Below are positions 48,120 to 57,737 of a DNA stretch of 64,000 nucleotides, in pieces. Source of the DNA: Angiostrongylus vasorum (taxonomy: Eukaryota > Nematoda > Chromadorea > Rhabditida > Metastrongylidae); NCBI GenBank assembly GCA_018806985.1, contig JADANN010000389.1:1240001-1304000 (forward strand), given 5' to 3'. The stretch's first letter is position 1. Each line of letters opens with the position of its first letter. The position numbers and the translations under genes were made by a program. The notes under the pieces were generated by a model. That model searched no databases. It worked only from the letters and a program-made list of their open reading frames with translations, and was not told the DNA's origin.

Positions 48120-48785
48120 ACCACGAAGATGCTGAGATATGAACAAAATTCGGAATATTTTACTTTTTTATTTTCTGCCTTCAATACTTTTTATGGCAGG
48201 TTATTACGCGAAATACAACCACAAGATTGCTGAGATATTTGCAAAACTCCGGACCGCAGGGTGATTGCTGACGGCACAGATCGATAAGAACTAGTTGAGA
48301 GACAGGCGAAACGAAGGACCCGCATGGTGTGGTGGTGAACGCGTTACTCCCCGGAAAGGACAATAGCGCGTTCGTTCCCCACCGCAAACACCTGCGGTCC
48401 GGAGTTTTGCAAAAATTCGGAATCTCAGTTGAGATTCCTCTTTCCAGAGGCCTATGTACCGTCCACAACACCAATCGAGGCCGTTGCTTTGCCTTTAACT
48501 TCGCCAATTTTTTACTCTAACGGTGCTGTCCGCAGTGGCCCATCAATGGGAATGATCTGGGGAGCACAAATCTGCACTGGAAGCACCGTAAGAACAAAGA
48601 AATCGCCGAGAGAAAGGTAAAGCAATGCCCTTATAAATGTTGTAGATAGCACTTGAGCTCTCGGAGAAAGTAATTACGGGTCGGAAACCTAGCTAAGGTT
48701 CCGAGTTTTCCTTATTCTCAGCATCCATATGGTTGTGCTTCATCTAACACCCTGCCATGGAAAAAAGAACACACAGTAAATATAA
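48120..48785. repeat. compound SINE-C cluster with fold-back
   Basis: A minus-orientated tail (GAGATATTTGCAAAACTCC at 48230) faces a plus-orientated copy with GTGTGGTGGTGAACGCG and GCGTTCGTTCCCC, followed by a further head-region piece (CACAACACCAATCGAGGCC) and an end with ACCCTGCCATGG and ACACAGTAAATA. Confidence 0.6.
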
Positions 48786-48789
48786 ATTA

Positions 48790-49334
48790 GGTACTAGTTA
48801 TAAACATTATAAATATTCCTATTTTAAGAACCCGAGAGCATATTTATGTTTGTTTATTTTAGTGTCCTTATTAGCTTTATTTCTGGTAATATATCTGCAT
48901 TCTCAAAAATAATAAGTACTAACGGGTTGTAACATGCGGGCTAAAAAGATCTGCATGCAAAACTAGAACATGTCATCGGACGGCCACGAAGCCCATCTCG
49001 GATTTTTGCGATCACTGCATTCGTGACGTACGACATTCTGCACCAAGCATGAAGCATCAGCAAGGAATGATGGATCTTCGATTGAATACCACCTCGTAAA
49101 TGTTCGAGAATGAACCCACCTGTGGCATGATGATCGGTGGGAGTTGTCAGAATATAGCCCTCGACCCGCACCAACGGCTATGGGCGTCGCCGTTCGCCAA
49201 ATGGGACGACGTCGTGGAACGGCGACATCCAGCCGGACGCCGCGTCACTGGTGACCTGCGGGCCAGCGATCGATCCACTCACCCGCATTCCCGCCGGGGA
49301 CGCACCTGGACAGTGCTCGTCTCCGTCCGTCCGA
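48790..49334. other. upstream region of CDK2AP
   Basis: GC content rises from about 49,090 to 49,390. A minus-strand frame (48941-49174) reads VRVEGYILTTPTDHHATGGF and AVIAKIRDGLRGRP, which looks coding, but it opens at TTG and has no partner found. Confidence 0.3.
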
Positions 49335-50744
49335 ATGGCTGACGACTTGACTACGGCATCGCTGCCACAATACTCGGTTCCAGGCCCACAGGTGAATTCA
49401 GCACTGCCTCTGGTAGCTTTATAAGTTAAGGTTTGATTCTTTAACAGGCACAAGGTTGTTAACAGTACTTCACTCAGCACTGACTGACGTTTCGGTGATT
49501 TCGTTTTCTTTAAAGGTCGGAAATGTGAAATCGATATGCAGTCTAGTCGGTCGAACACTTCCACAACTCCAGCAAAGAGAAACTGAATGCCTAAGTTTCA
49601 TTTGCATAGGGAACGGCTTCTTTTAAACACTCACTACTTTGTCTTTTTATGAGTCTTCCAGTTATTGATCGAAAGCAGACGTACAGAAGAAGTCTGTGTT
49701 AGCCTATTTGGATTGGAATTGGGGGGTGAAGAGTATGGCCTTCACCGGTTGGAAGGTTTTATTCTCATTTTAATCTTCTCTCAAGGTCCGCGGGTGGTTT
49801 TTTGGATTCTAAGGGTTCTTTTAATCCTTAACGATCAAGAATGAGCTTCTTCTAGTTAGGGCGTATACTGTGCTGATCTGCTTATTCATATGCCGTGTAT
49901 TCTTGAAACCTACGAGCTTTTCTGTTTTGCTGTTTATTTCACTTCGGAGACCTTTTTTGGCTTGCTGAAACTTGGGTTACCCAAGTAAGTTAAGACGTAT
50001 GTCCAAGAGTCTAAAAGTTAGGTCAGATCGACACTTGTTCAACCCGGCCAGTCACTTTGGTAACCGGAGACCGGAGAAACAGTGGATTATTGATCTATGC
50101 CGAGCTTAGGATAACGTTAGTCTTGGGATTCGATTTACTATAACTAAACGTGTTTATACTAGCTTTATGGCATTCGCATTGTTTGAACGCACATGGGCTG
50201 TTAGGTAAACGCAAGGTTTGATTGGTACCGTATGTAGGCAGGATTCTTTGAAACATGGAAGCAGCAGGAAGGTGAGTGAAGATCCATTGGCCAGAACATA
50301 TATAGGAAGGTTGCCCAGTGAGAAAATATGTTTGTTGTTTTGTAAGTTGTAAGAACTGCTAAATTTGCATTATGATAAGTCAGAACTTTACAGCATCGTT
50401 TTTATGGAGAATTGAAAAGTGTAGTTCTTTTATTTACCATAGAGACCTGGGAAATAACATAGTGTGCATCAGATCTCAGGTGAAGGGTTGTGGGTTGTCG
50501 CAATTGTAAACATTTCTGTAAGGCTGGTTTTCAGGTCGTTGGTGGCAGCAAATACCAGCAACTACTAGCGGTTATTGAAGAACTCGGTAAAGATATTCGG
50601 CCAACCTACACCGGTAACAAGATTTGCGCGGAACGCCTGAAGAGATCAATCGCCCATTCGCGGATTCTCGTCAGAGAGTGCTTGATTGAAGCGGAAAAGG
50701 ATCGGCAGAAGGCCGCAGCCGACGCGGCTGTCAAAAATCAGTGA
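49335..50744 (+). CDS. CDK2AP: CDK2-associated protein (CDK2AP1/2, DOC-1 family)
   Basis: Two exons, 49335-49391 and 50535-50744, joined in phase 0 across a 1,143 bp intron, giving 88 residues. CDK2AP proteins bind CDK2 and are subunits of the NuRD chromatin complex. Exon 1 encodes a short N-terminus ([19 protein letters not shown]). Exon 2 encodes the conserved core: [35 protein letters not shown] and [12 protein letters not shown], matching the dimerising helical C-terminus of the family. Length is close to human CDK2AP1 (115) minus part of its low-complexity N-terminus. The ATG lies in a GC-rich stretch (about 49170-49390) that probably includes the promoter or 5' UTR. The intron holds a Penelope-type repeat piece with a hammerhead-like core (minus strand, about 49485-49525). 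DPH7 follows within about 47 bp on the same strand. Confidence 0.88.
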
Positions 50745-50791
50745 CCCTTCCTTAGCCTTGATTCACCCTTGTTATTGCAATTTTGCCTTTC

Positions 50792-53580
50792 ATGTTTCAA
50801 AACTCTGTACAGTTACCACAAAACCCTGCATTCGTGCTTTCTACTCAGTTCAATGTACTTGTTTCCACTTATCAGTTAGAAGGAGCTTGTTCACGAATTG
50901 GTTCCATATACATTCTCTCGCACGACCTTGACATCATTCGCTGTATCGTCGCTCCTGCTGGGGTGTTCCGCTTCGAACTTCTGGACTCCGACGTCGTCAT
51001 CGCCGCTGTCACCGATGGTTCGCTGTTTATCACGACGTTCAATGGTTAGTCCTCTTCCCTTTCCCTTTTAGTCTCTTTTCGGATCCCTTTTCCGTCCATT
51101 TTTTTTTAGTTATTTTAGAAAGTTCTGTTAGTTTCTTATTTTACCATTTTTATTTTAACACACATTACTTGCGATATGCACTGATTTTTTGGGCGTGTGC
51201 AGCGCATTGGTTAGGGCCGCTTTTAATACATATGGGATCGATCCCCGTGCGGGCCAGGCCCACCTAGCCTTTCATCCCTCCGGGGTCAACATATTGGTAC
51301 AGACTTGTCTAGGAGGATAGCTGCACTGATTCGATACGTCAGTAGACCACCCCAAGTCCTTGTAAAGGCCAGATATGCATTCAATCACCTTCAAACGATG
51401 CGTCATGAATTCGAATGCATGACGCATCCCACAGAGATAGATCAACGCCGAGAGCTTCAGCCTTCATCATCCTTCGTCATGCACTGATTCTAATGCGTAC
51501 TTTGGGAGCAAATTAAATAATATCCCTTGTTTCAGTAGTATTTATAGTTGCTTGTTTCTTTTGCTACTCAAAACTTTTTGCAACACTTTTTCCATTAAAT
51601 CTGTAGTGTCGCGCCCAAACATATATTAGGCTATTAGGCCTCGTAGGAGTAAGGCTACTTTCCGCAATTCGGGATTTGAGAAAGGAAAGGAAGGTTTTGG
51701 AACCACAGTTTTCTCATCTCTGTGTTTGTTTGTCTCCATGAGCTTCGCACTATTCCTTGCATTTTGTACAAACACAACGTTACGATGCAGATGAGGATGG
51801 CGGTTATGTGTGTGTTTTGCATATACACAAATATGTTACGATTCCTGGCTGATTGTACAATTATAATAATGTCAAGGCAGTAAACGGGAGGGTTTCTGAT
51901 GCTCCTGTTCAACGGGACACTTCGGCAAATGTCTTAACATCGAACAGTAGAGGGGAGGCTTTCTGGTACTTCTGTTCCTCTGAACACTTTTCCAAGTATC
52001 TGTGAAATTCTTTGCATAGTGCTCCACAAACAATTAAACATTGCCACGAATGTGTTAACCATCTTCTGATTACGTTTGTCCTTCTTCAATGTTAGCGCTT
52101 CGTAACTCTTTCATATGTTAGAACCATTTTTCTTTTAAGATCAAACCTCTTTTGTCCAACTAGTAGTCTAACGTACACGGCATGATGAATACCAAGCATT
52201 CTAGGATTTAAGTTTTAGGGAAGCTTACACTTGCACAATTCTTAGAGAGAATTTTTGAGGAGGTTCCACTAAGTGGCGTAACTATCATTTTTCTAGATAT
52301 GCCGTCCTCCCACTCTATCGAAGTCGCTGAAGATTTGTTACTTGACGTATCATCACCGTTGGTGTCGAATAATGTAGTATGCACAGATAGTAGTGGGTCT
52401 GCTTACCTCGTCGATCTAGCCGCGGGAAGAAAAGTCTCTGTCTGGAAGGCTCACTTATTGCCCTACTCTGATGCCGGATGCGAGGTTTGCAGAATTAATC
52501 CATCTTCGTGGTATTGTCGCTTTGTGATACCTTTGTCTATGTCTTTAGCATTGAGAATAGGATGTTTGAACAAATAAGATGACCCACATATCACGCATAG
52601 GATAATGTCAAACTTATGCTTTGCGCTTGTTCCGGCTTGTCTCTGCCGTATTTTTATATTAAACTGATAGCTCATTAGCCTATTAGCTTCGATAAATCGA
52701 CGGATTTTATACAACATGTCTTTTCATCATAGTTATTTTAGAGATCCTATGCGTGAAGCCATACAATCACATATATTATTGCTTCTGAGTTTCCCGAACA
52801 ATATTAGTTTGTCTCGGAAAAAATCCAACACCGAAGTAACGCTATTTGGCGGTGTAGTGTTTAGATTATGGTTCATCATAGCTGTCTCTAGTGTTTTCGG
52901 GGGTGCGAGAAGGTAACACAAGCGAATATCTGCGTCATCGTCCCAACATAAGTGATGTGGACGGATTACAGGTGTGGACATGTGCCTCAAACGGTAATCT
53001 GGTGTGCACTGGTGGAGAGGACGCAACCCTCAAAATATGGGACGTCCGTGATCATTCCGCCATTCAACAGCATCGCGAATTCAGTGCAGGAGTTACATTT
53101 AGTGGTTGGGAAGGAGATCACTTAGTTCTAACGGGGAGCTACGACCGGCATATTCGTCTCTTTGACATGAGGTTTGACAGGGGACCAGTGGAAGTTTCAG
53201 AGGTGAATTATGGACGGAATTGGCTCAGAAGGATGGTCCGAGCCCTAACTTCCGTGTTTTTTAAACGCATTAATAATTCTTTGTGCCAACTCGTGTACTT
53301 GATAGGGAACAATAGTAACAAGAGTGTGATGATACTTGAATTTCAGACTGCCGGTGGTGTTTGGCACATTGAAAATTGTGAACGTACTCATGCTCAGGTA
53401 CAGCGTTATCTTGTTGCATGTATGTATGGCGGATGGGCTTTGTTTGACAAGAATTTGAAACTTTCCTTGGCGAACAAAACGGCAGGAGAACAACTTCTAT
53501 ATGGAGTAACCATGATAAGTGACAGATCAATTGTTTACACGTCATTCAACGACTGTAAGGTGACAATCGCTACGTTGTGA
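50792..53580 (+). CDS. DPH7: DPH7 / WDR85 (diphthine methylesterase, WD-repeat protein)
   Basis: Exons 50792-51044, 52297-52484, 52972-53202 and 53347-53580 join in frame to 301 residues. DPH7 removes a methyl group from methylated diphthine on eEF2, allowing the final amidation to diphthamide. Family landmarks are the N-terminal STYQL and RIGSIYIL, then WD blades: NLVCTGGEDATLKIWDVR, HLVLTGSYDRHIRLFDMR, the GGVWHIE block typical of this family, YLVACMYGGWALF, and a last blade with IVYTSFNDCKVTI. The first in-frame ATG (50792) is chosen; an acceptor at about 50819 (CTGTACAG) would trim the N-terminus. Intron 1 holds a SINE-A copy. Intron 3 (144 bp) is a multiple of three without stops, so it may be retained. 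An AATAAA lies 64 bp after the stop. Confidence 0.88.
51192..51480 (+). repeat. SINE-A copy in DPH7 intron 1
   Basis: TGTGCAGCGCATTGGTTAGG head, GGGATCGATCCCCG, ending with a degenerate ATCATCCTTCG tail. Confidence 0.8.
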
Positions 53581-53643
53581 TTTCAAATATTTGTTATTTG
53601 ATATATTGCTATTGAGTGTTGTCTACATATCCTATACCTTTAA

Positions 53644-53649
53644 AATAAA
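53644..53649 (+). terminator. poly(A) signal of DPH7
   Basis: AATAAA 64 bp after the DPH7 stop codon, at the usual distance upstream of cleavage. Confidence 0.65.
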
Positions 53650-53652
53650 TGA

Positions 53653-53658
53653 TTTATT
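53653..53658 (-). terminator. poly(A) signal of RGP1
   Basis: TTTATT on the plus strand reads AATAAA on the minus strand, 44 bp after the RGP1 stop. It lies 4 bp from the opposing DPH7 signal, so the two transcripts must overlap at their 3' ends. Confidence 0.6.
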
Positions 53659-53701
53659 TCGTTTGTATGGGTTAAGTACTTTTGTGTGACTCCTCAGAAC
53701 G

Positions 53702-55412
53702 CTATAATACCATAGATGCACTGCCACTGTGAGATGAGTCCGTGAGAGCTGCATTTTGTGGACTGCATGGCAGAACATATATGTCCACCTTCCATGTCAG
53801 CGTCTCAATAGGAACATCTGGAAATATAACCTTTCGTAGAGGATATCCAGGTCAATCCTTACATGTGCATTACAAATTGATGAAATAGTTTCTTCCAATT
53901 AGCAACTGACTGGGGTCACAATAACGTACCTATAGGGGCCTTGCAAACTTCTCCATATACTACGTTGATAAGAGGCGCTGAGGTGACGAATTCGAACCGC
54001 AACCTCCACTTCAGGTGGACTAAATGAAAATATCTATTGGTTAAGGGTATGAAGCGCAATTACGAAACGGAGTGATGTCTCAACAAGGCCTTTAAGACTT
54101 TCAAGCCTATAAGAAACACACCAGTGTCAGTGTGAAATGTTGGTGGTGCATGCATTGGGATAGATAGGCGAAAAGAACTGTCCGATGCAAAAGCACACAC
54201 AACGTAATCATTCGAGTGTACCGCAGTGTTCACCTTCAATTAAATACAATTTCGCAGCGCATAATGAAATTGAAGTAAATTTCAAGCCTACTGAAAATGT
54301 GATTGTTCAACAAAAATAGAGATGAGCACATTTACGGTTCCAAGCAAGAATGCACACACACCATTCCTTCCGCTCGCATTTCGCCATGCTCTCCGACAAT
54401 GTCTTCCGTGAGCTGTTCGGTGGTTTCCAGATGTACTGAGTACTGAACGCACGGTACCTCAGAATCTAAGAGATGATTCTTGCCAAACTAAGCAAGCTCT
54501 GAGTGCCCTCAGAATCTAAGAGATGATTCTTGCCAAAGTAAGCAAGCTCTGAGTGCGATATTGATTCTTGCCAAACTAAGAAAGCTCTAATTGAGATATT
54601 ACCTTCAAAGCCAAGTGTTCCTAAAACATCCTCTCCCAACCGGAAAGTTTTCTTGAATAGTGTCATGTTGGCGACCTTGCCATGTGCATTCCTCATGCTG
54701 AACATGTATGGCCGCTTCGGGGCAGTAATCTCATCAACGGTCGCCATGACTGTCTAAAATTACAATGTTAACATTGCGAAACGAAGGATTCACATGGGGT
54801 GGTAGTGAATACGTTATCCCCCCGTAAAGAGTATTAGCCTGTTCTATCCTCAGCACTGACACCTGTGGTCCGGAGTTCTGCACATATCTCAGCACTATTG
54901 TAGTTGTCTAAAACTTTTTCGTGTGCGAGTCAAAGACTGCCCAATGAAGTTGGCAGTATTTGGGACGATATTATGGAGGGATTATATGTCTTCGAAAAAA
55001 AGCAGTAAACATACGATTCACCGAAATATAGACCTTCATTAGTAAAAACATTAAATTTAGTAGTTCCATGGAAGAGAAAGAACACACAGACCTGACAGAT
55101 AGTTGCAGGTAGCATAGTTTCCATTAAGAACGGATTTTGGTCCAGTCGCAGATTTTCCTCAATACCAACCGACGGAATGATTCTAAAGCTCATTTTCAAA
55201 TCATCTACGATAAAGTGTTTTGCGGCACAGTTATAGAATCTCATTAAATTTCCGTAATTTGAACGAGTATATGCGTAATGGATATGCTTGAAAGTGATAG
55301 TTAAGTTCCCAAATCATGAATCAGCGTACTTATCATAAAAGTTAGCGCCGCCGAGCTGCACTTTCCTTTTTGAAGTTAGATATGCAAGATTTAAGAAGAT
55401 TTTAAAACCCGG

Positions 55413-55446
<34 letters not shown>

Positions 55447-57402
55447 CGAAAAGAAGGACTCGAATGGTGTGGTGGTGAACGCGTTAGGCCCCGGGAAGGG
55501 TAATAGCGTGTTCGGTCCCCACCGCAAACACCAGCTGTCCGGGGTTTTGCAAATATCTCAGCATCACCATGGTTATATTTCACATACTACCCTGCCATTA
55601 AAAAAGAATAGGCAGCAAATGAAAAGTGACATTTCAGTTTTCTTTCAAAATACTTGATTAAATCAGTAGTGCTAGTATACACGAACGTAAGCGCTCGATC
55701 GAAGTATTAGCCTCACCTCACCGGTATATGCATGAGCTTAATCGGGTCACGAACATGCTGTACTGCGATCGTAATGCGATTGATATACTTCACCAAATGA
55801 CCACGAAACGACGGTGGCAAGTCATGCGTAGGCAGCGATATCTGTAGAACTGGTTCCCATTAGGAGACAACAATGCTAGGATTCAAAAGACCGACTTTCT
55901 ACAAACTTCGGCATAAATAACCAATATATTTATTTATATGTTCGCCTGAAGTGATCTTGTTGAGCTGAAGCGAAGTTGGTACAGCTGTCGTTGTCGTTGC
56001 TGTTATTGTCGTTGTTGGTCGATGGCCTGACGTTTCGGCGATTTCGCTTCCCTCAGAGCCGTGCTGTTACAAGTGAAACGTGAGCCATCGACCAACAACA
56101 ACAACATCTACAACAACAACGGCAACAACTGCACTAACCTCGCATCAGCTCAACAAGATCAGTTCACAAGAACATATAAATAAACGCTAAGATTTGCGAA
56201 TAAACTATAACTTATCGGTACCTCACAGGAGAATTGTCGAGCTTCACCATGGTTTAGCTCGACATCACAAAACAACACATTCGGCACAGACGAATAAACG
56301 GTAGAGGCACTTCGAGAAATCGCAGTTGTGGGACGATCGCGAAATGCCACCTGCGCTCCCATCGTTCGCTCACATGTCAGTTGCACACTTCCCCAAGCCA
56401 GCGACTCACGTCCCTTTGATGATACATTCTTCAACGTCACCTGAAATAACCGCGAATTCGGAAGTAGGGCGTGTACATCGATTGTCCAGATAACGAGGAA
56501 TAAAATTACAATGACGCTGAGATAATTGCAAGATTCAGACCGACCACAGGCCAGATTTGAACCCGCGGTTAGCCTTTTCGGAGGCTCGTGTGCTATCCAT
56601 CACACCAACCGAGGTCCTCGCTTTGCCTTGATTATGGCTTAGGGTCTGAGGTCCGCAAATATTTCGGCGTCGTTATGACTGTACTTCACATAACACACTG
56701 CCATGAAACAATAATGGGCAGTAATTAGAAAGGCATATAATGGAGAACAATGTTTAGTTTTATGAGAACCATGCAACAAACTACCATTTATAGACTCTAG
56801 ACCCATTCGTCCTCCCAACGGTTTACCGCCTCATCACGGCTGGGAGATGTTCCTGGGTGTGGGGCTGCGATGTACAGCGGCGAGATTCATCTCAGTACAG
56901 TCTCCCAAGCTGAGGAGTTTGGCGTTTCCATCAGGAAGCCCAGCTAAGAATAAACCAATACCAGGATCCGTCACCGACCTGGTAACAACCTAGTCGCATG
57001 CTGGCAAATCTCACCCTGATTCACAAGGGCAGCGACTGTGTGTGGTGGTGACGACGTGAGGCAGACTGGCCTGGCTGGCCACGGGACGGAACTCCAGGGA
57101 ACCATAGTGGCTAGACCAGAAAAAATTCGGAAAAAATGGAGATTATGCAGGGCCCGCACAACCAGTGAAAACGGGCCGTCTAAGTATGTATCCAAGAAAA
57201 CCCACTCGTCCTTCGCCAGTAACAAATTTAAAAGTCTGTCACTCTCCAGTTTCACAGGCCGTCTATTACAAAGAAATATAATGCAAATTACTAGCTAAGT
57301 TGTAAAAAATCCCTTGAGAAGTCCCACCTTAACACTAATCACTTCACCAGTAAGATATATGGCCGCCTCACGATCCAGAACGGCTGAAACTTCGAGTGGC
57401 AT
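53702..57402 (-). CDS. RGP1: RGP1 homolog (RAB6A GEF complex partner 2, arrestin-like fold)
   Basis: Nine exons on the minus strand: 57402-57328, 56440-56222, 55841-55717, 55239-55092, 54753-54603, 54465-54362, 54233-54122, 54019-53930 and 53817-53702. They sum to 1,140 bp, 379 residues (human 391), with all phases consistent. RGP1 with RIC1 forms the nucleotide exchange factor that activates Rab6 at the Golgi. Matching blocks, in order: VLDREAAIYLTGEVISVKV, ESLAWGSVQLTCERT, VLFCDVELNHGEARQFS, PPSFRGHLVKYINRITIAV, NAHGKVANMTLFKKTFRLGE then DVLGTLGFE, VQYSVHLETTEQ, SSFRLSIPMHAPPTF, HLKWRLRFEFVTS, and IETLTWKVDIYVLPCSP. The start codon follows a TGTAG acceptor by three bases. Introns 1 to 4 each carry a different repeat. 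Exon 6 sits next to a 50 bp tandem duplication of its acceptor. Confidence 0.93.
54457..54556. repeat. 50 bp tandem duplication at the RGP1 exon 6 acceptor
   Basis: Units 54457-54506 and 54507-54556 differ at one base (AAACTAAG against AAAGTAAG). A third, diverged half unit follows to about 54598. On the minus strand each unit carries ATCATCTCTTAG|ATTCTGAGG, the intron 5 acceptor. Confidence 0.9.
54776..54910 (+). repeat. SINE-C copy, diverged, in RGP1 intron 4
   Basis: GGGTGGTAGTGAATACGTTA head and CTGTGGTCCGGAGTTCTGC tail, opposite to the gene. Confidence 0.65.
55412..55445. repeat. GT/GA dinucleotide run
   Basis: About ten GT units followed by about seven GA units, directly upstream of a SINE-C copy. 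Confidence 0.9.
55446..55625 (+). repeat. SINE-C copy in RGP1 intron 3
   Basis: Clear copy: GTGTGGTGGTGAACGCGTTA as A box, GTGTTCGGTCCCCAC as B box, GGGGTTTTGCAAATATCTC tail, end AAAGAATAGGCAGCAAAT. Confidence 0.8.
55900..56195. repeat. Penelope-type palindrome with hammerhead-like core in RGP1 intron 2
   Basis: Left arm ends with GTTGTTGGTCGATGGC and right arm starts GCCATCGACCAACAACAAC. The outer parts pair too (CGCATCAGCTCAACAAGATC against GATCTTGTTGAGCTGAAGCG). Between them, on the minus strand, lies CTCTGAGGGAAGCGAAATCG then CCGAAACGTCAGGCC. Confidence 0.75.
56500..56725. repeat. SINE-C fold-back in RGP1 intron 1
   Basis: The minus-orientated copy has TGTGATGGATAGCACACGAG as A box and GCGGGTTCAAATCTGG as B box, the most tRNA-like boxes of this family. 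A plus-orientated tail (GGTCCGCAAATATTTCGGC) follows after about 56640. Confidence 0.7.
56806..57190 (-). repeat. repeat B copy, full length, in RGP1 intron 1
   Basis: From CCCAACGGTTTACCGCCTCA to GGGCCGTCTAAGTATGTA on the plus strand. Confidence 0.8.
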
Positions 57403-57737
57403 ACCCTACAGCATCTTCTCGTAGATAAGGGCAATATATGGCTCGCCTAAAAACAAATAACGCATTATCGCAGCTCAGAAATTATTTATAGAAGACGTAT
57501 GCGGAAAATATATGAAGGGAATGAGTTGTTTAGACGAGTTGAACGTCTTTGACCGCTACTACACTCATCGCAATATATTCCACGTATTGGAATACGATCT
57601 CGTCACTTCAGCCTCCAGTGGATGCTTTCTGTTGTGGTTCGTTTCTTATAAGCAGACGTTTTGAAATATATTTTTATTGATGTTGTAGCTTTCAGTGCCT
57701 TGAATATTCGAGTTGTTGAGGACGCTGAGTTTTCGAA
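57403..57737. promoter_or_regulatory. shared upstream region of RGP1 and LSM2
   Basis: These 335 bp separate the divergent start codons of RGP1 (minus) and LSM2 (plus). No repeat or further exon is visible, so both promoters probably lie here. I could not pick out a specific factor site. Confidence 0.4.

Noticed and set aside
49178..49564. 128-codon minus-strand frame over the CDK2AP first exon
   Set aside because: It is antisense to the real exon 1, its GC-rich surroundings and the Penelope-type piece in intron 1.
53245..53545. Two minus-strand frames of 82 and 91 codons
   Set aside because: Antisense shadows of DPH7 exon 4 and the in-frame intron.
54457..54598. CRISPR-like tandem repeat
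   Set aside because: The units are directly adjacent without spacers, in a eukaryotic intron.
56500..56640. Possible functional tRNA gene on the minus strand
   Set aside because: Good A and B boxes, but it is joined to the SINE-C tail and lacks a proper acceptor stem.
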